Shown piece after piece: positions 11,043-20,073 of a stretch of 64,000 nucleotides of DNA. The translations under genes and the position numbers were made by a program. Numbering within the stretch: position 1 is the stretch's first letter; every line of letters begins with the position of its first letter. Source of the DNA: Pseudomonadota bacterium. Lineage in GTDB: Bacteria > Pseudomonadota > Alphaproteobacteria > Rhizobiales > Hyphomicrobiaceae. The notes under the pieces are model-generated. The model worked only from the letters and a program-made list of their open reading frames with translations. It did no database searches and had not been told where the DNA came from. Where the stretch lies: NCBI GenBank assembly GCA_018242215.1, contig JAFECG010000019.1:372001-436000 (forward strand), written 5' to 3'.

Positions 11043-12884
11043 TCACTTCCCGGCGGGACATCGCGCGGCCGCCCTGCGGTTTCTGAGTTCGATCGCGGAA
11101 CGTGTGTATTCATACGCTGAGGTCATAATCTTTGTGTGGCGGCGCCAGTCGAGTGCTCCAAGGTCACGCGGGGTCGGTGGGACGAGCAGCCAATCCTCCG
11201 GGGCCAGATGACGTTCAAAGTGGTCACGGTCAGCCATCAGGCTACGAACCAGCACCGTTGCCGCGGATGGCGCCTTTGGCAGCATGCGGCGGGATATCGG
11301 ATTCAGCGCGCGCCAGAGAAGATCGCGACGACCTGGGAGAGAGGCATAGTCGACATCGAATCTCTGACCTTCGCCGGTTTGGAAACTGACGACGACATTG
11401 GGACCGTTCTTCAGTTGGTGCATCGTCCCGATCGGCACGTTGGACAGCACGGATCCATCGACAAGCATGCGTCCATCATCCGTATAAAGTGGCGGAAGCA
11501 GACCCGGAATGGCTGCGCTCGCTCGAATGGCGCGCCACAACGATCCGTCGCGATGAACTTCCGTCTCGCAATTCGACAGATCAGTCGACACAGAAAAGTA
11601 GGGCGTCCAAAGATCTTCGATGCGCCCGCTTCCGTATTCGCGTTCGAGATGGACGTCGAAATGTGTGTGGTCGAGAAGGCCATACCTCGGCAGCGTATAC
11701 CGCGAGAGGGCGTGGCCCTTGATAAACATGCGGTGAATGCCGGCATCTATGGCGAGCGGATCGAGATCTTGCGCAAACGCTGCGGCCATGGCCGCGCCGC
11801 CCGATGTTCCGCCGACAATATCGAATGGAATACCCGCTTCGCGAAACGCCTGATAAACGCCGACATGCGCGCAGCAATAGGCGCCGCCGCCACAAGCAAC
11901 GAAACCAAGAGCCTCGCCGCTCAGAAAACGCCAGAGGCGCGCTATGTCGTCGTGGCTGTCGAGCGCGACGTGGTGATGCATGGCCGGATCCCGAAGCGCA
12001 AGCCAATGCCGGGTGCCGGTAATGGACCCGCGGTGGGCGTGAATGATCGCGAGTCGCCGTGAGGTCGATTCATGCAATGAGAGGGCGAATGCTTCCAACG
12101 GGCCGAGTGGAACGGGAGCGTCCGGATTTTCTTCAAGCGCCGATGCGACGATCAGCACGTCGTCGGCTTGGCGGATCGACTTCTCGCTCCAAGGCGTGAT
12201 GCCCTCGTCAGTTACGAAGACAATCGTGTCGAAACGGCTTTCGAGATCATTCAAAGCGGCCGTAAATTCCAGATCCGATGCGCACGAATCGCTGATCACG
12301 CGGGCCACGTTTTTGCTGGAGAGCACGCATGTGCCGCGTCTTGCTTCAGAGGCCGCGATGAAGGCTGATAAGAATGTGGGTGGAATGGATCCGGATGTGG
12401 CACCGATGATCGCGATCGTGCGTGGTCGCGGCCGCGCCGCAATAACGGGTATAAAGCCATTGCCCGCGACGTTGCGCCGGGTTTCTGCGGCAAGCCGCTC
12501 CGCGAGAGAGGCTGTAATCGCAGTCAGAATGGCAGATGATTTTTCCGAAATGGCGTCGAAGTCGGCGCGCGTGAGGCGGACCACGATGGCGTCCCTGACT
12601 GCGCGCACGGTAGCGGTACGCGCGCAGCCCGCGAAGAAAGCGATTTCTCCAATCGTCGATCCTCGCGAGATTTCGGTGACGGGCTGTCGGTGGCCTTCGA
12701 CCTCGACGGCAAAGCGACCAGAAACGACGACGTAGAGAGCGTCGGCCGTCTCGCCTTGCTTGACGACGCATTCGCCGCGGCGAACCGAAATGAGCTGCAG
12801 GCGATCTTCGAGAAGCTCAAGAGCTTCGGCGGGAAGGCCCTTGAACGTCGAAACGCTGGAAAGCGTGAACCTTGGAGACGACAT
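11043..12884 (-). CDS. NTE-type patatin esterase with cyclic-nucleotide-binding domain
   Basis: 613 residues. Residues about 10-135 form a CRP-like cNMP-binding domain (RRGECVVKQGE, STIGEIAFFAG, ATVRAVRD). Residues about 155-320 are a Rossmann-like middle region found in bacterial NTE proteins. Residues about 327-560 are the patatin domain, with CGGGAYCCAHVG, the elbow GGTSGGA (Ser about 361) and VDGSVLSNVP (Asp about 476). It lacks an N-terminal signal or anchor, so it is probably cytosolic or peripheral. By family it should hydrolyse phospholipid or lysophospholipid, with activity possibly gated by a nucleotide. It lies 132 bases upstream of the lipoprotein patatin gene. Confidence 0.92.
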   Translation of the reverse strand: MSSPRFTLSSVSTFKGLPAEALELLEDRLQLISVRRGECVVKQGETADALYVVVSGRFAVEVEGHRQPVTEISRGSTIGEIAFFAGCARTATVRAVRDAIVVRLTRADFDAISEKSSAILTAITASLAERLAAETRRNVAGNGFIPVIAARPRPRTIAIIGATSGSIPPTFLSAFIAASEARRGTCVLSSKNVARVISDSCASDLEFTAALNDLESRFDTIVFVTDEGITPWSEKSIRQADDVLIVASALEENPDAPVPLGPLEAFALSLHESTSRRLAIIHAHRGSITGTRHWLALRDPAMHHHVALDSHDDIARLWRFLSGEALGFVACGGGAYCCAHVGVYQAFREAGIPFDIVGGTSGGAAMAAAFAQDLDPLAIDAGIHRMFIKGHALSRYTLPRYGLLDHTHFDVHLEREYGSGRIEDLWTPYFSVSTDLSNCETEVHRDGSLWRAIRASAAIPGLLPPLYTDDGRMLVDGSVLSNVPIGTMHQLKNGPNVVVSFQTGEGQRFDVDYASLPGRRDLLWRALNPISRRMLPKAPSAATVLVRSLMADRDHFERHLAPEDWLLVPPTPRDLGALDWRRHTKIMTSAYEYTRSAIELRNRRAAARCPAGK

Positions 12885-12968
12885 CGGGGCGCCGCATGGC
12901 AGGCGTTATAAGCGCACCTACCATAGCGGCGCCCCGAAGAATTGAAACGCTGCGCCGCAATAAGCGCG

Positions 12969-13559
12969 TCAGCCCGCCAGAGCCTCGACGTGCTCCCAGT
13001 TGATGAGATTATCAAACCAGGCTTCGAGATACTTCGGACGGGCGTTGCGGTAATCGATGTAGTAGCTGTGCTCCCAGACATCGACGCCCAGGATCGGCTT
13101 AGAGCCATACATCAGCGGGTTTTCGCCGTTCGGTGTCTTTACGACCTCCAGCTTCCCGTCCTTGACCGCGAGCCAAGCCCAGCCCGAACCGAACTGGCCC
13201 TTGCCTGCTTCGATAAAGTCCGTACGCATCTTATCGAAGCCGCCGTAGCCATCGACGAGCTTCTGAACGTTGCCGGGCAGCTTCTTGCCGCCGCCGCCCT
13301 TTTTCATCCATTGCCAGAAATGGAGATGATTATAGTGCTGGCCGACGTTGTTGATGAGGCCGGCGACCTTATCAGCGTAGGCGTTCTTTACGATGTCTTC
13401 GAGCGACTGGCCCTCGTATTTCGAGCCAGCGAGCAGCTTGTTGCCGTTTTCGACATACGCCAAGTGATGCTTGTCGTGATGAAACTCGAGCGTTTCGGCC
13501 GACATGAACGGCGCGAGAGCATCATAAGCGTAAGGAAGATCAGGAAGTTTCAGCGTCAT
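12969..13559 (-). CDS. sodB: superoxide dismutase, Fe type
   Basis: 196 residues starting MTLKLPDLPY, the normal family N-terminus; the frame remains open upstream to 13730 but that extension has no family match. Metal ligands are H27 (EFHHDKHH), H78 (NHLHFWQW), D160 and H164 (DVWEHSYYIDY). Gln74 in VGQHYNH is at the position where iron enzymes carry their active-site Gln, and the Mn-type Gln near residue 145 is replaced (PNGENPL), which favours Fe or cambialistic use. Cytosolic removal of superoxide. It stands alone, downstream of a 369-base gap. Confidence 0.94.
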   Translation of the reverse strand: MTLKLPDLPYAYDALAPFMSAETLEFHHDKHHLAYVENGNKLLAGSKYEGQSLEDIVKNAYADKVAGLINNVGQHYNHLHFWQWMKKGGGGKKLPGNVQKLVDGYGGFDKMRTDFIEAGKGQFGSGWAWLAVKDGKLEVVKTPNGENPLMYGSKPILGVDVWEHSYYIDYRNARPKYLEAWFDNLINWEHVEALAG

Positions 13560-13928
13560 AGACGGCCACTCATTCTGATGTTTGGGGGTGGATTGAAGCA
13601 GCGGGAACGTAGCTTTTGAAAACGCGTTGCACAAGTCGATGGCTGAACTGACGCCGGGCGAGCTGGTTCCGTCCCGAACTTCCGAGGAGAAACCGGCAAT
13701 TTCTACATATTTGATCTCCGGATCGTGCATGAGCAGTAATGGCCGCTTTCCATTCCGAAACCCGGCGGAGACTGAACATCTGCATAATGAATAGTGTAAT
13801 TGCTTTTTTTCGGGATCAAATGCAGATTAGAGCCCTTTTCATTTGTGTTGATCAGGCGCTATCGATTGTTTGACTGACGTCTCTTTCGTTTGTCGCCTTT
13901 TATCGTCCGAAAAAAGGAAGTTTCGCAA
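13560..13928. other. intergenic region upstream of sodB
   Basis: About 370 bases without a convincing gene. The minus-strand frame 13560-13730 is only the in-frame extension of sodB. The right half (13780-13920) is markedly AT-richer, with a T7 run near 13804, and probably contains the divergent promoters for sodB and the short gene at 13929. I could not identify a Fur or Irr site with confidence. Confidence 0.5.
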
Positions 13929-14081
13929 ATGTTGGAGGCTATGGCCGATCACTTCGCGCTATTTCTCAACCTGAGCGTTTCGGCTTCCATGTTCAAAGCG
14001 CTGATTGAGATCTGCTTTTCCCAAAAAAGGCGTCCGGAATTGGCGAAGGTAATCCCGTGTTTGCCGAATATTCACGAGTAG
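13929..14081 (+). CDS. possible short peptide gene
   Basis: 50 residues from the ATG at 13929, with an AAAGGAAG ribosome binding site 9 bases upstream. The sequence begins MLEAMADHFALFLNLS, has an amphipathic or hydrophobic first half and ends in a basic stretch with one more Cys. No family is recognised. It could be real, because of the good ribosome binding site, or a chance frame in an AT-rich gap. Confidence 0.35.
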   Translation: MLEAMADHFALFLNLSVSASMFKALIEICFSQKRRPELAKVIPCLPNIHE

Positions 14082-14208
14082 CGGCGAGGGTCCGTTGACA
14101 CGGTGCCACATCTTGGAGATTTCTGCTGCGCAGGCGTCTCGATGTGACTAAATCGGCGGACAGAAAACTTAGTAGAGGTTGGCGTTGGTGATGCGAAAGG
14201 TAAAGAAA

Positions 14209-14538
14209 ATGGCGACGATCAATGTCGACAAGCTTTCTCTCAAAGATCTCGTTGATCTTGAGGCGAAGGTTCAGAAGGCGATCGCCGTCGCTCGGGACAG
14301 GGAACGTTCCGAGTTAAAAAAGAAAGTCGCGGATCTCGCCGAGACACACGGATTTTCGGTTGCGGAATTGTTTGGGGGTACACGGGGCCGTGCAGCCGTA
14401 AAAGGCAAATCGGTTGGGGTGGCGAAATATGCAAATCCCGAAAATAAATCCGATACCTGGACGGGACGGGGAAGAAAGCCGAACTGGTTGGTCGAGCGGC
14501 TAAAAAAGGGCGCCAAACTCTCGGACTTTTCCATTTAA
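14209..14538 (+). CDS. H-NS family histone-like nucleoid protein
   Basis: 109 residues from the ATG at 14209 (an in-frame alternative lies at 14179). The N-terminal 50 residues are a predicted coiled-coil oligomerisation region (LVDLEAKVQKAIAVARD, ELKKKVADLAE). The C-terminus has the H-NS DNA-binding signature: KYANPENKSDTWTGRGRKPNW followed by a basic helix. Proteins of this HvrA-like group bind AT-rich DNA and silence transcription, including acquired genes. The gene is 440 bases upstream of groES and itself lies in AT-richer sequence, consistent with autoregulation, which is an inference. Confidence 0.88.
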   Translation: MATINVDKLSLKDLVDLEAKVQKAIAVARDRERSELKKKVADLAETHGFSVAELFGGTRGRAAVKGKSVGVAKYANPENKSDTWTGRGRKPNWLVERLKKGAKLSDFSI

Positions 14539-14802
14539 ATCATCGGTTGGCATCAGAAGCTGTGCCGAGAAAGATTCGGTTTGTTGCGATCAATTTCTTG
14601 AAGCCGAATGGCGAATGAGAAAAAGATCGTTCAGCCTGTCCTTTACCTTTAAGAGTTGCGGCGCGAGCGTTCGTTTGTACGCATTCGCGCCGTAATAGCG
14701 TTCGATATCCTTTTCTTTGTTGCTGCAACCTGTTGTGCGGTGTGCGTCGAGACGCACCGAGCCGCCACCGCTCACTTTCAGTCCGGTTTTTTGTTTTGAT
14801 CT

Positions 14803-14829
14803 GTAGCACTCAACTATTGACAGTGCTAA
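14803..14829 (+). promoter_or_regulatory. CIRCE operator (HrcA-binding) of groESL
   Basis: GTAGCACTC, nine bases, then CAGTGCTAA: the CIRCE inverted repeat (TTAGCACTC-N9-GAGTGCTAA) with one mismatch in each arm. It overlaps the -35 region of the groES promoter, where HrcA repressor would block transcription at normal temperature. It lies 150 bases upstream of the groES start. hrcA itself is not in the window. Confidence 0.9.
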
Positions 14830-14845
14830 CAGCCCAAAGCATATA
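14817..14845 (+). promoter_or_regulatory. groESL promoter
   Basis: A TTGACA hexamer (14817-14822) is separated by 17 bases from CATATA (14840-14845), a good housekeeping-type promoter overlapping the right arm of CIRCE. Confidence 0.7.
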
Positions 14846-14978
14846 TCCGTCGCGTTCGGGCTCACAAGCGATCCTGCTTGCAGAGAGCTGGCGGCACAAT
14901 GTCGTTCGCCGTCGGCGGCCTGGTATCGCCAAGCCGCGAACCGAGACAATCGTCTAGCAAAATCATGAGGTTAATCCC

Positions 14979-15293
14979 ATGGCGTTCCGTCCTCTCCACG
15001 ACCGCGTCGTCGTGAAACGCATCGAGGAAGAAGCAAAGACCGCGGGCGGGATCATCATTCCCGACACCGCCAAGGAAAAGCCCCAGCAGGGCGAAGTTGT
15101 TGCCGTCGGCCCGGGCGCCCGTGATGAAGCGGGCAAGGTCGTTCCGCTCGACGTCAAGGTCGGCGACCGCGTCCTCTTTGGAAAGTGGTCGGGCAGCGAA
15201 GTGAAGATCGATGGCGAAGATCTTCTGATCATGAAGGAGAGCGACATCCTCGGTGTTCTCTCTGCGCCTTCCAAGACCAAGGCCGCCGCTTAA
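14979..15293 (+). CDS. groES: co-chaperonin GroES
   Basis: 104 residues beginning [18 protein letters not shown]. The mobile loop that docks to GroEL is [24 protein letters not shown] (about residues 17-34), and [29 protein letters not shown] follows in family order. It forms the heptameric lid on GroEL. A GAGGTTAATCCC ribosome binding site precedes the ATG. It is the first gene of the groES-groEL operon; groEL starts 39 bases downstream. Regulation by CIRCE is visible upstream. Confidence 0.98.
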   Translation: MAFRPLHDRVVVKRIEEEAKTAGGIIIPDTAKEKPQQGEVVAVGPGARDEAGKVVPLDVKVGDRVLFGKWSGSEVKIDGEDLLIMKESDILGVLSAPSKTKAAA

Positions 15294-16979
<1,686 letters not shown>

Positions 16980-17103
16980 TTTGATGGCGCCGGGCGACTT
17001 CCTCTTTTCGGCGCTTCGGATGCCCACTCGCATCCGCGCCGCGGGGAGCCGGCCGCCCGGCGCAGTCAGTCCTTTTGCTCGCGCCTTCCGACTCTCCTAC
17101 GTC

Positions 17104-17122
17104 GAGCCGGCCGGAAGGCGCA
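17104..17122. repeat. dispersed intergenic GC-rich repeat, copy A
   Basis: The 19-mer GAGCCGGCCGGAAGGCGCA occurs here and again, identical, at 46154-46172, both times between genes. A diverged copy with CCC replacing GAA is at 17046-17067. The partial palindrome GCCGGC suggests a REP-like element. Confidence 0.6.
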
Positions 17123-17140
17123 GTCGTTCCTCGAAAATCA

Positions 17141-17170
17141 AAAAGCCCCGCATTGCTGCGGGGCTTTTTT
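17141..17170 (+). terminator. groESL rho-independent terminator
   Basis: GCCCCGC-ATTGCT-GCGGGGC stem-loop preceded by four A and followed by six T. It could stop transcription in both directions, though the gene on the right faces left and ends only at 17280. Confidence 0.93.
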
Positions 17171-17279
17171 GTTGGTAGGCGGCTTCTCGGGACGATATTG
17201 CCTTCAGAAGCATTGACACGGTCGCTGTTGGCTTTGCTCGGATGTTCCTTGGCCCAGAAATCGAAACATCTGGTCCTCG

Positions 17280-18065
17280 CTACAATTCATGGCGTCCGTC
17301 GCGAAGGCGTGCGGACCATCGAACAATGTCCCGTTTTGCGATGTTCAACCGCTCAACATATGTCGACACATAGTCCTGATCGTACTGATCAGGTTTGATC
17401 GCGCATAAAATGTCAAAGTTGATGTCGTTTTTTATTTCGCGCCATGGGGTGTCGTGATCGCTGACTACCGGGAGCACCACACTCAAATTCGGGTAGAGGG
17501 CACTTATTCCTAGGTTGCACCCAAGCATGTAACGGCGATTAACCTCGATAGGTGGTTCACTAGCGAGCAAGTCTGTGTCCATCCTTTCGCCAGTCACATT
17601 ATCGATAGTCGGGCCGCTGACAGGTACGCTTTCTCCACCTACTAGCCGATATGTCGAAGCGCCGTTGAGCCACAATCGCGATTTGCCATTCCTCGATTCA
17701 AATTCTCCAGCCCAAAAAGCCTTTAACAGAGCATGTATCAATTGGCTTCTAGTCAAGCCAAAACCATCCACTCCAACAAGACCATCTGCGACTTCCCCGA
17801 AAGTCAGGGATTTTCGGCGCATCATTGAAGCTGGAATTGCCATTTCGACTTGGCTTTGAGCCCACATGAGCCATGCCCAAATGAGCATGGCCGAAAAGAC
17901 AAAAAAGATGCGTGTCGCAGGATGAATGACCCATGCTGGCGGGTCGAGATAGGCCACCAACAACCGCTCGGGCGTTAAGCCAAGAGCTAGCAAGACGGCG
18001 CCCGCAATCGTGCTTCCGATCGCCGGCCCCAGCGATCGTCCAATGAATGCTGCGAACCTCCGCAT
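17280..18065 (-). CDS. unrecognised two-helix membrane protein
   Basis: 261 residues from the ATG at 18065, chosen because GGTGGGAGCG sits just upstream; the frame stays open to 18218. Two membrane segments (about residues 12-38 and 49-70, the second ending IWAWLMW) are followed by a soluble domain of about 190 residues that starts SMMRRKSLTFGEVADGL. No motif is recognised. The gene is AT-richer than its neighbours and uses rarer codons, suggesting acquisition or relaxed selection. It is transcribed away from 18313, and the shared 247-base gap holds striking palindromes. Confidence 0.7.
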   Translation of the reverse strand: MRRFAAFIGRSLGPAIGSTIAGAVLLALGLTPERLLVAYLDPPAWVIHPATRIFFVFSAMLIWAWLMWAQSQVEMAIPASMMRRKSLTFGEVADGLVGVDGFGLTRSQLIHALLKAFWAGEFESRNGKSRLWLNGASTYRLVGGESVPVSGPTIDNVTGERMDTDLLASEPPIEVNRRYMLGCNLGISALYPNLSVVLPVVSDHDTPWREIKNDINFDILCAIKPDQYDQDYVSTYVERLNIAKRDIVRWSARLRDGRHEL

Positions 18066-18156
18066 TTTGGCGCTCCCACCGAACCACGACGCGAACCCTA
18101 CCGCGCCGCGGCGATTGAGGAGAACGTCCACCGCCCACGCGCACAATTTATAGCTG

Positions 18157-18210
18157 TGTACAGTCTGTCGCAGGGGTTCGGCCGGGCGAATAAATCCTGT
18201 ACATTTATTC
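18157..18210. promoter_or_regulatory. nested palindromes, candidate operator
   Basis: A perfect dyad GAATAAAT-CCTGTAC-ATTTATTC spans 18188-18210. Overlapping it, CTGTACA at 18197-18203 is the inverse of TGTACAG at 18157-18163. The site lies between two divergent genes, where a dimeric repressor could control both. No nearby regulator gene is evident. Confidence 0.45.
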
Positions 18211-18312
18211 TTGCGCATTACTGGAAAATTTGAAGACGAGCGTCCGCATGTTCAGTCATGCGCAGGCGAAGCGGAAACTTATTCTCGAAATCCCAAGAAA
18301 AAGGAAGAAGAG

Positions 18313-19047
18313 ATGTCGGCCGATATCCTGTCCAAGCTCAAGACCTTACACGATGACGTTCGAGCGCGCATCGAAGCGACGCCGGACTTCAAAGCCATGA
18401 AAGCCGTCGAGCGCGCGATCAGCGAACTCGATGAAATTCTTGCAGTGCCCGTCGCGGCCAATACCGACGCCGGAGAGACCGAGTCTGCGGCGGAGACAGC
18501 GTCCGACCCCGCTGCGGAGATTGCCGCCGGAGCGGCTCCTGAGGCGGCGGAGGAAGCTCCACCCGCGGAGGAAGCTGCCGCAGAGCCCGCCGTCGAGGAA
18601 GCTGCCGCGGAGATCGTCGAAGCAGCGGTCGTCGAGGCCGAGGCGGGGGCTCCTGAGGCGGCACCAGTGGAGGCAGAGGCTTCCGCTGCGCCAGAAGAGG
18701 AGGCGCCAGCCGCCGAACCCGAAGCCGCTGCCGAGGTGGCGTCGGACGAGCCCGCCGCGGATGCTGCGGCCGCTTCAGAAGCAGAGGCCACGGCTGCGGA
18801 AACGGCTCCGGAGGAAGCGGCCGTCGCTTCCGATGGTGCTGCGGAAGCAACCCCTCCTTGCGCCGCGAGCGAGGCGCCCGCGGCTGCTCCCGAGCCCGCC
18901 GCGGAACCGGCTGCCGCCGAAAGCTCGGCACCCGCAGACGCCTCCGCTGACGGATCGGGCGAGGAGGCGGCCGTCCCGGCCGCTGTCATGACAAACGGCG
19001 CGGCTCATCCTTCAGAATCGCCCGCGACACCTCCAGCTGCAGGTTAA
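18313..19047 (+). CDS. Ala/Glu/Pro-rich low-complexity protein
   Basis: 244 residues from the ATG at 18313 (GGAAGAAGAG just upstream). Residues 1-45 look like a helical domain (MSADILSKLKTLHDDVRARI, then AVERAISELDEIL). The remaining 200 residues are almost entirely Ala, Glu, Pro and Ser in irregular EEA/PAAEP repeats and are expected to be acidic and disordered. No signal peptide or membrane segment is seen, and there is one Cys near residue 190. The function is unknown. The repetitive composition also keeps the opposite strand open (18279-18989), which I treat as an artefact. An intrinsic terminator follows. Confidence 0.7.
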   Translation: MSADILSKLKTLHDDVRARIEATPDFKAMKAVERAISELDEILAVPVAANTDAGETESAAETASDPAAEIAAGAAPEAAEEAPPAEEAAAEPAVEEAAAEIVEAAVVEAEAGAPEAAPVEAEASAAPEEEAPAAEPEAAAEVASDEPAADAAAASEAEATAAETAPEEAAVASDGAAEATPPCAASEAPAAAPEPAAEPAAAESSAPADASADGSGEEAAVPAAVMTNGAAHPSESPATPPAAG

Positions 19048-19083
19048 GGTCCTCCAAGAGCAGGTGAATGTCGTGACGACGGA

Positions 19084-19109
19084 AGCCCCGGTTGAGCGCC
19101 GGGGCTTTT
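19084..19109 (+). terminator. rho-independent terminator
   Basis: An 8-bp stem AGCCCCGG/CCGGGGCT with a seven-base loop is followed by four T, 37 bases after the stop of the Ala/Glu-rich protein. Confidence 0.8.
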
Positions 19110-19222
19110 GTGCACAACGCCAAGGGGAACGCCGATGCCGTGTTCCGGATTTGAGGTTTTGGGAGCACGGGCATCTGCCCTAAATAAAAGTGGCCGGAAA
19201 AGAAGCCCAGGGAGGTTCAGTC

Positions 19223-19402
19223 ATGAATGCTGTTGAAATCCATGATCATGCCCGCAAGCTTTACAGCTCGCAGGGGGCGAAGGCGCTCGCGGAGGCGGCG
19301 CAGATGGTCCGGAAGTACGAAAAAACCGATGAGCGCCTCGCGGAAGACTGGCGCCGCATCGAACAGGCGTTACGGCAATTGCACGGGCCGCACGTCAGCT
19401 AG
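19223..19402 (+). CDS. small conserved-type hypothetical protein
   Basis: 59 residues from the ATG at 19223, with GGGAGG seven bases upstream. Highly charged and helical (MNAVEIHDHARKLYSSQGAK, then AEAAQMVRKYEKTDERLAEDW), it reads like a single folded helical hairpin with no signal or membrane segment. It converges on btaB with a gap of only nine bases. Function unknown. Confidence 0.7.
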   Translation: MNAVEIHDHARKLYSSQGAKALAEAAQMVRKYEKTDERLAEDWRRIEQALRQLHGPHVS

Positions 19403-19411
19403 GTTTGTCGC

Positions 19412-20065
19412 TTATCGTTGTTTGGCGCCGATGCAGGCAAGGGCCGCGTAGTCGAAGCGGCCCTGGTGGAGGGCCGCGCTGCGATCGTGGCGGCGTGCGG
19501 TTTCCCGAACGACATCCTCTAGATCGAGTCGCGGCGTGACGCTGAATTTCGTCAGCCACGCACGCATGCCGTGTCGCGCCGGGGCAGGCATCGACGCCAT
19601 CGTGCCGAAATCGACGATATGCAATTCGCCGTTCGGAGCGAGCTGCGAAACGGCGCGGTCGATGACGGCTTGCCAGGGCGGGATCATCGAGAGCGCGTAC
19701 GAAATGAAGATGCGGTCGATGTCTTCGCGGCCGAAGAGCGCACTGGGAGAAAACGTCGTCGCATCGGCCTGTGCAATCGAAATCCTGTGGGCAACGCCGT
19801 GGCGGTCGATCGTAGCACGCGCCGTCTTCAGCATTTCTTCCGAGACGTCGAGACCGAACAATTTTGTGTTCCGATAGCGGCGCGCGGCATGGAGCAGATT
19901 GCGGGCGGTGCCACAGCCGATCTCAAGCACCGTGCCGCCGACCGGCGGTTTGAGGCCCGCGATCATCTCATCGCGGCCGATAAGATAGTAGCGGCGGCTC
20001 AAATCGTAGATGTAGCGCTGATAGCGATACATGCTATCCATCGCGCTTGCTGCAGTTTCAGCCAT
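19412..20065 (-). CDS. btaB: diacylglycerylhomoserine N-methyltransferase (betaine lipid synthesis)
   Basis: 217 residues from the ATG at 20065, eight bases after the btaA stop. Class I methyltransferase fold: motif I VLEIGCGTARNL near residue 47, LFGLDVSEEML, QADATTF and ELHIVDFGTM. The N-terminus SMYRYQRYIYDLSRRYYLIGRD is typical of BtaB. By family and context it adds three methyl groups from SAM to diacylglyceryl-homoserine, giving DGTS. It acts after BtaA at the inner membrane. The start at 20167 would give a basic N-terminus overlapping btaA and is unlikely. Confidence 0.9.
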   Translation of the reverse strand: MAETAASAMDSMYRYQRYIYDLSRRYYLIGRDEMIAGLKPPVGGTVLEIGCGTARNLLHAARRYRNTKLFGLDVSEEMLKTARATIDRHGVAHRISIAQADATTFSPSALFGREDIDRIFISYALSMIPPWQAVIDRAVSQLAPNGELHIVDFGTMASMPAPARHGMRAWLTKFSVTPRLDLEDVVRETARRHDRSAALHQGRFDYAALACIGAKQR

Positions 20066-20073
20066 GGAACCGG

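Larger units (their letters stand above)
14539..14978. other. groESL regulatory region
   Basis: 440 bases between the H-NS-like gene and groES. It contains the CIRCE element and a sigma70-like promoter annotated separately. The remainder, including a minus-strand frame 14540-14809, has no ribosome binding site or recognisable product. Confidence 0.7.
16980..17279. other. groEL downstream intergenic region with repeats and terminator
   Basis: 300 bases with no gene. It holds two copies of a GAGCCGGCCG...GGCGCAGTC element (17046-17067 and 17104-17125), a 10-bp inverted repeat GCGCCTTCCG (17081-17090)/CGGAAGGCGC (17112-17121), and the groEL terminator. Confidence 0.75.

Noticed and set aside
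9696..11120. 474-residue plus-strand frame opposite the lipoprotein patatin
   Set aside because: It runs antisense across two clear patatin genes and has no recognisable domain.
18279..18989. 236-residue Ala/Ser-rich minus-strand frame
   Set aside because: It mirrors the Ala/Glu-rich repeat of the 18313 gene. It has no start context and shares the bias only by composition.
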